NCBI RefSeq assembly: GCF_008704655.1
Contig: NZ_CP023688.1
Span: forward strand, 7,012,001-7,076,000
Source: Streptomyces rimosus
Lineage (GTDB): Bacteria; Actinomycetota; Actinomycetes; Streptomycetales; Streptomycetaceae
DNA length: 64,000 bases
Reading direction: 5' to 3'
The number at the start of each line of letters is the position of its first letter. The stretch's first letter is position 1. Position numbers and translations under genes: made by a program. This document shows, in pieces, positions 10,049-18,393 of the stretch. Below the pieces are notes generated by a model. That model was not told where the DNA came from and made no database searches. It saw only the letters and a list, made by a program, of their open reading frames with translations.

Positions 10049-11008
10049 TCACGGGGCGGCCTCGTACGGTGGTCGGTGATCGACCTCGTAGGGTGGTCGG
10101 TGATCCACCGCGCACCGGGGCCGGCGGTCCGCCAGCGCGAGGGTGCGGTGGGCGGCGGCGACCACCGCGGGATCGACGAAGCGGCCGTCCGGGAGGGCGC
10201 AGGCACCGGGCCGACCGGCCGCCGCCCGTACCGTCTCCCGGGCCCGTTCGACCTCCTCGGCGGTGGGCAGATAGGCCCGCTCGATGACCGGGAGCTGGCG
10301 CGGGTGCAGCGCGGCGCGGCCGAGGAAGCCCAGGGCCCGGCCCCGCGCGCACGAGAGCGCCAGCGCCGCCGTGTCGCGTATGTCGGGGAACACGGACTGC
10401 GGCGGAGGCGGCAGCCCGGCCGCGCGGGCGGCGATGACCGTACGGCCGCGGGCCCAGCCGAGTCCGTCCTCGTCCCGTAGGCCCAGCTCGGCCCGCAGGT
10501 CGGCCTCGCCCAGGGACAGCCCGCACAGCGCCGGGTGCGCGGTGGCGACGGCGAAGGCGTTCTCCACGCCGAGGGCGGATTCGAGCAGCGCGTACAGCGG
10601 AGGCACCGCGTGACCGGCACGGTCCGCCGCGGCCCAGGCCGCGGCACGGCGGATGTCGGCGGCCCCGCTCACCTTGGGCAGCCGCAGTCCGGCCAGGGCG
10701 GGCAGCCCCGCGAGCGTCCGGATCTCCGTCACGGCGCGCGGGCCGGTGAGCGCGTTGACCCGGACGTGGATCGCCGGGGCCGGGCCGGGGCCGACGGGAC
10801 GCGGTTCGGTGAGGAGTTCGGCGGTGGCCCGCAGGGCGTAGGACTTGCGGTCGTCGGCGACCGCGTCCTCCAGGTCGATCACCACCGCGTCGGCCCCGGA
10901 GGCCAGCGCCTTGGTGACCACCGCCGGGCGGTCACCCGGCACATACAGCCAGGTCAGCGGCGGGACGACGGCGGCCGGGGCAGGGGAGGGGGCGGCGGTG
11001 GCGGTCAT
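10049..11008 (-). CDS. CitE/HpcH-type CoA ester lyase
   Basis: A 319-residue TIM-barrel lyase of the citrate lyase beta / malyl-CoA lyase family. Such enzymes split beta-hydroxyacyl-CoA esters, with magnesium held by a Glu and an Asp. Visible markers are LYVPGDRP (21-28), VIDLEDAV (43-50), the metal Glu in LLESALG and the Asp in GEADLRAELG. Its start overlaps the CoA-transferase stop by 4 bases (ATGA), so the pair probably act in sequence on one organic acid: activation, then cleavage. The true substrate cannot be read. The C terminus ends in a duplicated DHRPPYE motif. Confidence 0.88.
   Translation of the reverse strand: MTATAAPSPAPAAVVPPLTWLYVPGDRPAVVTKALASGADAVVIDLEDAVADDRKSYALRATAELLTEPRPVGPGPAPAIHVRVNALTGPRAVTEIRTLAGLPALAGLRLPKVSGAADIRRAAAWAAADRAGHAVPPLYALLESALGVENAFAVATAHPALCGLSLGEADLRAELGLRDEDGLGWARGRTVIAARAAGLPPPPQSVFPDIRDTAALALSCARGRALGFLGRAALHPRQLPVIERAYLPTAEEVERARETVRAAAGRPGACALPDGRFVDPAVVAAAHRTLALADRRPRCAVDHRPPYEVDHRPPYEAAP
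10061..10108 (-). repeat. 24-bp tandem duplication in the lyase C terminus
   Basis: Two adjacent, nearly identical 24-bp units (10061-10084 and 10085-10108, sharing GGTGGTCGGTGAT) encode two copies of VDHRPPYE at the end of the CitE-like protein, outside the catalytic barrel. Confidence 0.75.
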
Positions 11009-12282
11009 ACGGCACCGTCCGCGCGCAGGGCCGCGATCCGCTCCGCGGACAGGCCGAGCAGACCGGACAGCACCGCGTCGGTGTCCGCGCCGTGCGGACG
11101 GCCCGCCCAGCGGATGGCGCCGGGCGTCGCGGAGAGGCGGAAGAGAACGTTCTGCATCCGGATCGTGCCCAGTTCGTCGTCCGGCACCTCGGTGATCGAA
11201 TCCAGCGCCCGGTACTGCTCGTTCTCCATCACCCCGCGGATGTCGCAGACCGGCGCCACCGCCGCCTCGGCCCGCTCGAACGCGGCCACCACCTCGTCCC
11301 GGCCGTGCCGCGCTATCCAGCCGCCCACCGCCGCGTCCAGCTCGTCGGCGTGCCGCGCCCGTCCCGCTCCGGTCGCGAACCACGGCTCGGCGGTGAACTC
11401 CGGGCGGCCGACCAGGCGCAGCAGCCGCTCCGCCACGGACCGGCTGGCGGCGGAGACGGCGAGCCAGGCGCCGTCGGCGGTGCGGTAGGTGTTGCGCGGC
11501 GCGCTGTTGGCGGAGCGGTTGCCGGTACGCGGCTGGACATGGCCGAGCTGGTCGTACCAGACGGGCTGCGCGCCGAGGACGGTCAGCATCGGCTCGATGA
11601 TCGCCAGGTCCACGACCTGGCCCCGGCCGGTGGACTCGCGTCCGCGCAGCGCGGCCATGACGGCGTACGCGGTGGTCAGCGCGGCGACGGAGTCGGCGAG
11701 CCCGAAGGGCGGCAGCGTCGGTGGCCCGTCCGGCTCGCCGGTCAGCGCGGCGAACCCGCTCATCGCCTCGGCGAGGGTGCCGAAGCCGGGGCGGTGGGCG
11801 TACGGCCCGAACTGCCCGAACCCGGTGACCCGGGCCAGCACCAGCCCCGGATTGGCGGCGGCCAGCTCGGCCGGGCCCAGGCCCCACTTCTCCAGGGTGC
11901 CGGGGCGGAAGTTCTCGATCACCACATCGGCGGTGGCGGCCAGGCCGAGCAGGACGTCCCGGCCGCCCGGCGAGGCGAGGTCGAGCGTGACCGTCTTCTT
12001 GTTGCGGCCGAGCAGCTTCCACCACAGCCCGACGCCGTCCTTGGCGGGGCCGTGGCCGCGCGACGGATCGGGCCGCCGTGGGTGCTCGACCTTGATGACC
12101 TCGGCCCCGAAGTCCCCGAGCAGCGTGGCGGCCAGCGGCCCGGCGAAGAGGGTGGCCAGGTCGAGCACACGGAGGCCGGTCAGGGGGCCGGTGCCGGGGG
12201 CCTGGGACTCGTGGATGGTGGCGGTGGACGGGCGGTTGTCGGGTGGTGGTGGCTGCATGGCGGTCCTCGCGTTCGCGGTCAT
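11005..12282 (-). CDS. CaiB/BaiF family III CoA-transferase
   Basis: Family III CoA-transferases move CoA between carboxylic acids. The 425-residue protein has the typical start (GLRVLDLATLFAGPLAATLLGDFGAEVIKVE), the NKKTVTLDL and VVIENFRPG blocks, and the TGFGQFGPY motif. In many members an aspartate nucleophile follows that motif in a context like RPGFD; here it is RPGFG (164-168), as I recall for the SmtB-like branch, so catalysis may differ. Its ATG at 12282 lies 2 bases after the stop of the upstream ADP-ribosylglycohydrolase gene, and it overlaps the CitE-like gene by 4 bases. Confidence 0.87.
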   Translation of the reverse strand: MTANARTAMQPPPPDNRPSTATIHESQAPGTGPLTGLRVLDLATLFAGPLAATLLGDFGAEVIKVEHPRRPDPSRGHGPAKDGVGLWWKLLGRNKKTVTLDLASPGGRDVLLGLAATADVVIENFRPGTLEKWGLGPAELAAANPGLVLARVTGFGQFGPYAHRPGFGTLAEAMSGFAALTGEPDGPPTLPPFGLADSVAALTTAYAVMAALRGRESTGRGQVVDLAIIEPMLTVLGAQPVWYDQLGHVQPRTGNRSANSAPRNTYRTADGAWLAVSAASRSVAERLLRLVGRPEFTAEPWFATGAGRARHADELDAAVGGWIARHGRDEVVAAFERAEAAVAPVCDIRGVMENEQYRALDSITEVPDDELGTIRMQNVLFRLSATPGAIRWAGRPHGADTDAVLSGLLGLSAERIAALRADGAV

Positions 12283-12284
12283 GG

Positions 12285-13973
12285 TCAGGTGTCCTCCGTC
12301 CGCGCGGTGGCGGTACGGCTGACGGCCAGTTCCGCCGTCCGTTCCGCGAGCACGTCGAAGCCGATGCCGTTCAGGTCGCTGACGGTGGTGGTGAGCCGGT
12401 TGCGCAGCGGCGCCGTCCATTGGGCGGGCAGTGCGCCGGGCGCTCCCGCGAGGAGCCCGGCGACCGAACCGGCTGTAGCGCCGTTCGAGTCGGTGTCCCA
12501 GCCGCCGGACACCACCCGGCACACGGAGCCGGGGAAGGCGCCGTCCGCGTGGGTGAGGGCGGCGGCGAGCAGGGCCGCGTTCGGGACGACGTGCACCCAG
12601 TGGAGGTGACCGTAGGCGCGGTGCAGCCGGTCCACGACGTCCGCGAAACCGGCGTCCGACCCGGTGGGTTCGGCGCGCGCGGCCTCGATGCCGAACCGTA
12701 CGGCGCGGGCCAGGCGGGACCGTTCGGGTACGACGGCGAGCCCGGCCCGCAGACAGCCGTGCACGTCGGTACGGCCGCCCGCCGCAGCGGCGATGGTGGC
12801 CGCCGCAAACATCTCGCCGTACACGCCGTTGGCGGTGTGCGTGAGCGTCGCGTCCCGCCAGGCGGCCTCAGCGGCCCCGGCCGGGTCGCCGGGGCGGGTC
12901 CAGCCGAAGACGTCCGCCCTGATCTGGGCGCCGATCCACTCCCGGAACGGATTGCGGTGGGTCGCGGTGTGCGGCGGCTCGATGCCGTCCAGGAGATTGC
13001 GGTACGCGACGCGCTCCGCGGTGAACGTCCGCCCCGCGGGCAGCTCGTCGAGCCAGAGCCGGGCCACGTCGGTGGTGCGGAAGCCGTGGCCGTACCGCTG
13101 GAGGAGGAGCAGCCCGAGCACGGGGAGGTCGAGGTCGTCGTCCTCGGGCATGCCGTCGATGGTCTCGGCGAGCGAGGTGGCGCGGCTGTGGCCGTGCCAC
13201 GGATACCGGGCGGCGGTGGCCGGGTCCAGGCCGACTTCCGTGAACCAGTCGCGCAGCGGCCAGTTGCCGGTGGCGCGGGCGAGGGCGCGGATGCCGGCCA
13301 GCGGCAGCGTCTCGACCGGCTTGCCGAGCAGACACCCGGCCGCCCGCCCCAGCCAGGCGGCCTCCAGGCGGGGGCGGAGGGACTCGGGCGAGGGGTGGGG
13401 GCCGAGAGCGGCAAGGGGGCCGGGAGCGGAATGGGGGGCGGGTTGGGGATCGGGCGTGGGTTGGGAGGCGGGAGCAGGTTGGAGGGCGGGGGCGGACGGG
13501 GATTGGAAACCGGGCGCGGACGGGGAGCCGGGCTGGGACTGGTGGCCGGGTGTGGGCGAGGGGCCGGGAGCAGGTTGGGGTCCGGGCGCGGGCGGGGAGC
13601 CGGGTAGGGACTGGTGACCGGGTGTGGGCGAGGGAGCGGGCAGGGAGGGCCAGGCGGGGCAGGCTGCTTTGATCGCGGGGAGGTCGGTGGGTTCGTCGTC
13701 GGCCAACGGGGAGGGGAGCGCGGCGAGTTCGTCCATCAACTGCACGGCCAGGGCGCGCAGGTGTGGGTCCGCCGGGCGGGCGGAGGCACCGGCCCGGTCG
13801 GGGGCCGGATGCCCGCCCGCCGCCCGCCACCGGTCCTCGACCGCCGACGCGTCACGCCCGTCCTCGGCGGCCTGCCGCAGTTCGTGCCCGATCAGATCCT
13901 CGGGCTGCACCCAGGTCAGGCGCAGCGTCGCGGGCCGCTGGTCCGGGGACTCGCCCGGCTGCCGGCGGGCCAT
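12285..13973 (-). CDS. ADP-ribosylglycohydrolase-family protein 1
   Basis: A 562-residue member of the dimagnesium ADP-ribosylglycohydrolase fold, which usually cleaves N-glycosidic bonds to ADP-ribose or related nucleosides. Residues 1-100 are a separate head, 105-190 a Pro/Gly/Gln repeat linker, and the catalytic fold runs from about 200 (RLEAAWLGRAAGCLLGKPVE). The C-terminal metal motif is intact (GGWDTDSNGATAG), but the usual N-terminal TDDT is EDDDL, and the GDALG motif is AGCLLG, so the active site departs from the norm. It starts on the stop of paralogue 2 (TGATG). Confidence 0.82.
   Translation of the reverse strand: MARRQPGESPDQRPATLRLTWVQPEDLIGHELRQAAEDGRDASAVEDRWRAAGGHPAPDRAGASARPADPHLRALAVQLMDELAALPSPLADDEPTDLPAIKAACPAWPSLPAPSPTPGHQSLPGSPPAPGPQPAPGPSPTPGHQSQPGSPSAPGFQSPSAPALQPAPASQPTPDPQPAPHSAPGPLAALGPHPSPESLRPRLEAAWLGRAAGCLLGKPVETLPLAGIRALARATGNWPLRDWFTEVGLDPATAARYPWHGHSRATSLAETIDGMPEDDDLDLPVLGLLLLQRYGHGFRTTDVARLWLDELPAGRTFTAERVAYRNLLDGIEPPHTATHRNPFREWIGAQIRADVFGWTRPGDPAGAAEAAWRDATLTHTANGVYGEMFAAATIAAAAGGRTDVHGCLRAGLAVVPERSRLARAVRFGIEAARAEPTGSDAGFADVVDRLHRAYGHLHWVHVVPNAALLAAALTHADGAFPGSVCRVVSGGWDTDSNGATAGSVAGLLAGAPGALPAQWTAPLRNRLTTTVSDLNGIGFDVLAERTAELAVSRTATARTEDT
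13390..13650 (-). repeat. Pro/Gly/Gln-coding imperfect repeats
   Basis: Imperfect repeats of 12-36 bp around the phrase GGGAGCCGGG encode PGHQSQPGSPSAPG-like residues linking the two halves of ADP-ribosylglycohydrolase 1. This is coding low complexity, not a CRISPR: the units lack constant spacing and repeat-spacer structure. Confidence 0.65.
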
Positions 13974-15133
13974 CACGCACCCCCGATCGCAGTGAAGGCA
14001 CGCTCATGGTCGAGCCGGCGCCGCCGGTCCCGCGCGAAGACCTCGCGGGCGACCTGGGCAAGGGCCGTACCCGTCGCCCGCAGATCGAGCCGGCTCGCCC
14101 GCGAGACCGCCTCGCCCCACTCCTGGGGAACCCCTCGTTCGCCGTGCAGCGCTCCCGCGACCGCGCCGGCCATGGTGGCGATGGAGTCGCAGTCGCGGCC
14201 GTAGTTGACCGAGCCCAGGACCGTACGGCGGACATCGCCCTCGCCGACGAGCAACATGCCCAGGGCGATGGGCAGTTCCTCGATCGCGTGCAGCCGGGAG
14301 GGGCGCCGCGCACCGAGGGACGGTTCGCGGTAGGCGGGGCCGACGGTGTCGAAGGGCGCGACGGCCGTACGCAGCGGCTCCAGCGCGGACTCGAAGTCCG
14401 TGTACGGCGCGGCCGCGGCGCACACGGCTTCTATGGCGGCGCGCGTCCCGTCCTTGGCGAGGCGCAGCACGTCCTCGACGACGGAGGCGGGTGTGGCCCC
14501 CGGCTTGCAGGCGGCGGCCACCGCTGCCGCGAAGACACCCGCGGCCTCCCGCCCGTACGAGGACTGGTGGGCACCGGCGATGTCCACGGCCTCGGCGTAA
14601 GCGCCCTCGGGATGACCGGCGTTGACGATGCCGACCGGGGCCATGTACATCGCGGCGCCGCAGTTGACGATGTTGCCGACGCCCGCCTCGCGCGGATCGA
14701 CGTGACCGTAGTGCAGCCGGGTCACCAGCCACTTCTCCGCGAGGAAGAGGCGGTGCAGCGGAACCGCCTCGGCCTCCAGCTCGGGGATCCAGCGTGGCGC
14801 GCCGATCAGGTCGGGTACGAGGTGCTCGGCGACGGCGTACGCGTCCAGGTGGTCGCGGACCTTCTCGTAGACCCGCACCAGCGCGTGGGTCATGAGGGTG
14901 TCGTCGGTGACGTGCCCGTCGCCCTTGTGGTACGGCGCGAGAGGCCGCGCGGTACGCCACTCCGCGTGGAAGGGGCCGACGACGCCGGTGACCCGGCCGC
15001 CGTACCGCGCCACGATCTCCTCCGGCGTGCAGCCCTCGACAGGACCGCCGAGAGCGTCGCCGACGGCGGCCCCGAGGAGACAGCCGATGGCACGGTCTTC
15101 CAGGGGCGGGGTGGAGGATGCGGGGTTCGACAT
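13973..15133 (-). CDS. ADP-ribosylglycohydrolase-family protein 2
   Basis: A 386-residue hydrolase with the complete family signature: GCLLGAAVGDALGGPVEG near the N terminus, GHVTDDTLM for the first metal site, and NYGRDCDSIATMAGAVAGAL for the second. It is the best-preserved of the three downstream paralogues and is probably active on an N-glycosidic substrate. The ATG at 15133 lies 6 bases after the stop of paralogue 3, and its own stop overlaps the start of paralogue 1 by one base. The four genes therefore make one translationally coupled series. Confidence 0.88.
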   Translation of the reverse strand: MSNPASSTPPLEDRAIGCLLGAAVGDALGGPVEGCTPEEIVARYGGRVTGVVGPFHAEWRTARPLAPYHKGDGHVTDDTLMTHALVRVYEKVRDHLDAYAVAEHLVPDLIGAPRWIPELEAEAVPLHRLFLAEKWLVTRLHYGHVDPREAGVGNIVNCGAAMYMAPVGIVNAGHPEGAYAEAVDIAGAHQSSYGREAAGVFAAAVAAACKPGATPASVVEDVLRLAKDGTRAAIEAVCAAAAPYTDFESALEPLRTAVAPFDTVGPAYREPSLGARRPSRLHAIEELPIALGMLLVGEGDVRRTVLGSVNYGRDCDSIATMAGAVAGALHGERGVPQEWGEAVSRASRLDLRATGTALAQVAREVFARDRRRRLDHERAFTAIGGA

Positions 15134-15139
15134 GGCCGG

Positions 15140-17116
15140 TCAGTCCTTTCGGGCGGGTGATTCGGGGGTGGCCGGTTCCGGAACAGCCGGTCTTGGGGCG
15201 GCCGCTTCCGGATCGGTCGCTTCGCGGGTGGTCGCTTCCGGCGTGGTCGTTTCCGTACGGGCGAGTCGTGCGGCCAGTTCGACGAGGTCGGTGCCGGCCA
15301 GCCGGGGGAGGGCGCAGCCCGAGAGGGTCCGGCAGGCGTCGCGCCAGGTGCGCGGGACGCCCGCCGCCCCGCCGAGCGCACCGGTCAGCGCACCGGCGAG
15401 GGCGGGGGCCGAGTCGGCGACGCGGGAGAGGCAGGCGGCGGCCGGTACCGCCTCGGCCAGCCGGCCGCCGCCCGCGATGCCGAGGGCGAGCGCCACGGGA
15501 ACGGTCTCGGCCGCGGCGATGCCGTAGCTGTAGACGTGATCGACGATCTCGTGCTCCAGGGTGGGCACGAGGATGAACGCGTGGCCGGGGTGGTCCGGCC
15601 GGTGGGGGTGGCGCGGGTGGTCGGCGGCCACGGTGCGGGCCAGGCGTACGGCGTGCAGGGCGTTGCGGCGGATTTCCGTACCCTCGGGCAACTGCTCCAG
15701 CGCCACGTCCGCGCAGGCGTCCGCCGTGGCGCCGCCGAGCGCCGCCGCGATCGCCGCGGCCATGGCGCGGGCGCCGTGCACCCCGTCACCGTCCTGGGTG
15801 TACCGGGCGTCGAACTCGGCCAGCTCCGCGGCGGCGTGCGGATCGCCGGGGTGCACGACGGCCAGCACACAGGCCCGTACACAAGCGGCGTCGTCGAAGA
15901 AGTGCGGGTTGTCGTGGCCGGTGGCGGGCGGGCGCAGCCCGGCGGCGAGGTTGCCGAGCCCGGCCCGTACGGAGATCCGGGCGCGCAGCGGCAGCACCGC
16001 CGACTCCACCTCGGGCGCCCGCTCGGCCGCCGCCGCGACCTCGTCGGCCAGCGCGTGCCACGCCAGGTCGAGGGCGGTACGCAGCCGACGGTCCCGGTCG
16101 GGGCCGCCGGGCAGCGTGCCCGCGGCGGTCAGTACGGCCTGTGCGGTGAAGGCGGCCCACTCGGCGTCGTCCGACGGGCCCAGGCGCAGCGGCTCGGGCG
16201 GCTGGTTGAGCGCGATGGGCACGGGCAGGGTGGTCGTCGCGTTCTGCTCCGCGAAGGTGTCCAGCTCACGGGTCAGCCGCCGCGTCCACTCCGGCATCCG
16301 CGCGGCCCGATGCCGTGCGGCCGGCCACCCGGCCGCGTCTCCCGCGGCCAGCCCGAGCAGCAGCCCCTCGATGCGGAGGGGGTCGGTGGGGCGGTTGGGT
16401 GGGGGAGTAGGGGGTGGGGATGTGGTGGGTGGGGGGCCGGGGGACGGGAGGTTGGCGGACTGGGGACCGGTGGCCCGGTATCGGGCGAGATGCGGGGACG
16501 AGGTGCCGCCGTTCGCTGCCGCGGCGGATGCGTTTGCCGCTTCGGCTGGTTCGGCTGTCGTGGTCGGGTCGTTGGCTGATGCGATACGGCGAGTGCGGGG
16601 CGCCCGCGGCTCCGCGCTTGCGGGTGGGGTTGAGGGTGGATTGGTACTGCTGGTGGGTGGGGGCGGGTGCGTACCGCCTCCGGGCGGGGGCAGATGGGTA
16701 CCGCTTCCCGGCGGGGGTGGATTGGTACTGCTGGTGGGTGGGGGCGGATGCGTACCACCTCCAGGCGGAGGCGGATGCGTGGCGCTTCCGGACGAGGGCA
16801 GGTTCGTACCGCTCCCAGGCGGTGCCGGGCCCGTACCGCCTCCGGGCGGGAGCGGATGCGTACCGCTCCCGGGCGGAGGCAGGTTCGTACCGCTCCCCGG
16901 CGGTGCCGGGCCCGTACCGCCTCCGGGCGGGGGCGGATGCGTACCGCTGTCAGGCGGCGGATGCGTGTCGGGTGGTTCCGTCTCGGGCGGATCCACCGCG
17001 CTGGGCCGCCGCTCGGCGGCACCTGCTGTACGGCGACCGCCCGGCTCCTCAAGGCCCTTCCCAGCAACGCCGCTTGATGATCCGCGCTCCCAACCCGGTT
17101 GCGGCTCCTGGCTCAT
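15140..17116 (-). CDS. ADP-ribosylglycohydrolase-family protein 3, degenerate metal sites
   Basis: A 658-residue protein. About the first 250 residues are a Pro/Gly/Ser/Thr-rich repeat region (units such as PPPGSGTHPPPPGGGT). The family fold follows from RIEGLLLGLAAGDAAGW. Both metal motifs are eroded: SDDAEW replaces TDDT, and SRVADSAPALAGAL replaces the GRDxDT motif, with the first Asp lost. It may be a structural or regulatory partner rather than a hydrolase. The ATG at 17116 overlaps the stop of paralogue 4 by 4 bases. Confidence 0.8.
   Translation of the reverse strand: MSQEPQPGWERGSSSGVAGKGLEEPGGRRTAGAAERRPSAVDPPETEPPDTHPPPDSGTHPPPPGGGTGPAPPGSGTNLPPPGSGTHPLPPGGGTGPAPPGSGTNLPSSGSATHPPPPGGGTHPPPPTSSTNPPPPGSGTHLPPPGGGTHPPPPTSSTNPPSTPPASAEPRAPRTRRIASANDPTTTAEPAEAANASAAAANGGTSSPHLARYRATGPQSANLPSPGPPPTTSPPPTPPPNRPTDPLRIEGLLLGLAAGDAAGWPAARHRAARMPEWTRRLTRELDTFAEQNATTTLPVPIALNQPPEPLRLGPSDDAEWAAFTAQAVLTAAGTLPGGPDRDRRLRTALDLAWHALADEVAAAAERAPEVESAVLPLRARISVRAGLGNLAAGLRPPATGHDNPHFFDDAACVRACVLAVVHPGDPHAAAELAEFDARYTQDGDGVHGARAMAAAIAAALGGATADACADVALEQLPEGTEIRRNALHAVRLARTVAADHPRHPHRPDHPGHAFILVPTLEHEIVDHVYSYGIAAAETVPVALALGIAGGGRLAEAVPAAACLSRVADSAPALAGALTGALGGAAGVPRTWRDACRTLSGCALPRLAGTDLVELAARLARTETTTPEATTREATDPEAAAPRPAVPEPATPESPARKD
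16630..16975 (-). repeat. Tandem repeats coding a Pro/Gly/Ser/Thr linker
   Basis: About ten imperfect copies of a 33-39-bp unit built on GGATGCGTACCGC and CCGGGCGG, read in frame as PPPGSGT / PPPGGGT. Nearly identical stretches (for example around 16690-16750 compared with 16640-16680) point to recent slippage or unequal crossover. Confidence 0.75.
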
Positions 17117-18381
17117 GACGCAGTCGCCTCCTCGGGCCGGGGAGTGAGCAACTCCGCCACATCCAGGACGTGGTAGCCGGCCATGGACGGGAGGCAGCTG
17201 CCGCGGACCGGGCCGATGGCCTCTGCCCAGTGGTTCGGGATGGCGTCGATGCCGCCCAGCGCGCCCGCCAGCGCCCCGGCCACCGCCGCCGTCGTGTCGG
17301 CGTCCCGGCCCATGTTGACGGCCGTCAGCACCGAGCCGGTGAAGTCGCCGCGGGACGCCGCGAACGCGCCGAACGCCAGGCCCACCGCCTCTGGCGCGAG
17401 GTCCGTCCACGGATAGCCGCCGATGACCACGGCCGAGCGGACCGCGCGCTCGGTGCCGAGCCGGGTGCTGCCCGGGGTGAGCCGGGAGCACTGGGCGGCG
17501 GCGACCGCGCGGCGCAGTGAGCGGGCGGTCCAGGAGTCCTCCGGTATGACGGACAGCGCCGCGGCGATGACGGCGTCCGTGGACCCGGCGACCATGGCCG
17601 TGGCGACTCCGGCGGCCACCGCCCGGCCCCCGTAGATGCCCTCGCCGTCGTGGCTGACCGTGCCGTCGACGGCGACCAGCCGGGCGGCCTCGGCGGGACG
17701 CCCGGCCGCGTAGACCCCGAAGGGGGCGGCGCGCATGGCGAGGCCGTCACTCCAGGCGTGGCGGTGCTGGGCGGAGATGGGGGCGGCCAGGCCCCGGCGC
17801 AGGTTCTCCAGGGTGCCGCGCTCGCTGAATCCCGCTCCGCGGAACGGACCTTCGTCCAGGTCGGCGATCCACCGGTGCCAGGCCGCCTCGACGTGCGCCA
17901 CGGTGAGGGACGAGCCGTGCTCGGCGAGCAGCAGCCCGGAGAAGACGGCGTACTCGGTGTCGTCCGTACCGACCGGGTCGTCCGTCACGAACCCCTCGAT
18001 GCGACCCCAGCGTTGGCGGATCTGCGACGGCTTCATGTTCTCCGCCGGAGCGCCGAGCGCGTCCCCGACGGCGAGACCGAGCATCGCGCCGCGCGCACGC
18101 TCCCGGAGAGCGGTGGTGCACCCGGCGGGCCGGGATGGCGGGACGGGGCGCAGCTGCGGGCGGCGCCGGGCGGGCGGTGGAGGCGGGAGCGGAAGATGCA
18201 GTGCGCTCATGTGGGTGCCGATCTGTGGGTGTGCCGATCTGTGGGGGGCGGTCTGTGCATGCCGGTCCGTGCATGCCGGTCCGTGCATGCCGATCTGCGG
18301 GGTCCGGACGGTTGCGGCTGCCGCTGCTCGGGCGGGTTCGGGCGCGGGTGGAGATACGGGACGGGGGTGGCCTCCTGTCAT
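17113..18381 (-). CDS. ADP-ribosylglycohydrolase-family protein 4
   Basis: A 422-residue hydrolase with all family motifs: RARGAMLGLAVGDALGAPAEN, the first metal site GTDDTEYA, and NMGRDADTTAAVAGALAGALGG. It is likely catalytic. The first 57 or so residues are encoded by short tandem repeats (HGPACTDRHAQT and similar) and may not be translated. A second in-frame ATG at 18210 (MSALHLPLPPP) gives a 365-residue protein closer to the usual length. I keep the 18381 start because it lies 12 bases after the regulator stop and has GAGG before it. Confidence 0.85.
   Translation of the reverse strand: MTGGHPRPVSPPAPEPARAAAAATVRTPQIGMHGPACTDRHAQTAPHRSAHPQIGTHMSALHLPLPPPPPARRRPQLRPVPPSRPAGCTTALRERARGAMLGLAVGDALGAPAENMKPSQIRQRWGRIEGFVTDDPVGTDDTEYAVFSGLLLAEHGSSLTVAHVEAAWHRWIADLDEGPFRGAGFSERGTLENLRRGLAAPISAQHRHAWSDGLAMRAAPFGVYAAGRPAEAARLVAVDGTVSHDGEGIYGGRAVAAGVATAMVAGSTDAVIAAALSVIPEDSWTARSLRRAVAAAQCSRLTPGSTRLGTERAVRSAVVIGGYPWTDLAPEAVGLAFGAFAASRGDFTGSVLTAVNMGRDADTTAAVAGALAGALGGIDAIPNHWAEAIGPVRGSCLPSMAGYHVLDVAELLTPRPEEATAS
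18195..18310 (-). repeat. Short tandem repeats at the 5' end of hydrolase 4
   Basis: Two repeat types: TGTGGGTG/TGCCGATC at about 18210-18250, and three near-copies of a 14-15-bp unit around GTGCATGCCGGTCC at 18255-18295. They fall between the two possible starts of hydrolase 4. Confidence 0.65.
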
Positions 18382-18393
18382 ACGGCCTCGGCG

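Noticed and set aside
16630..16975. Regular short repeats that could suggest a CRISPR array
   Set aside because: Units are in coding frame, vary in length, have no unique spacers and encode a Pro/Gly linker.
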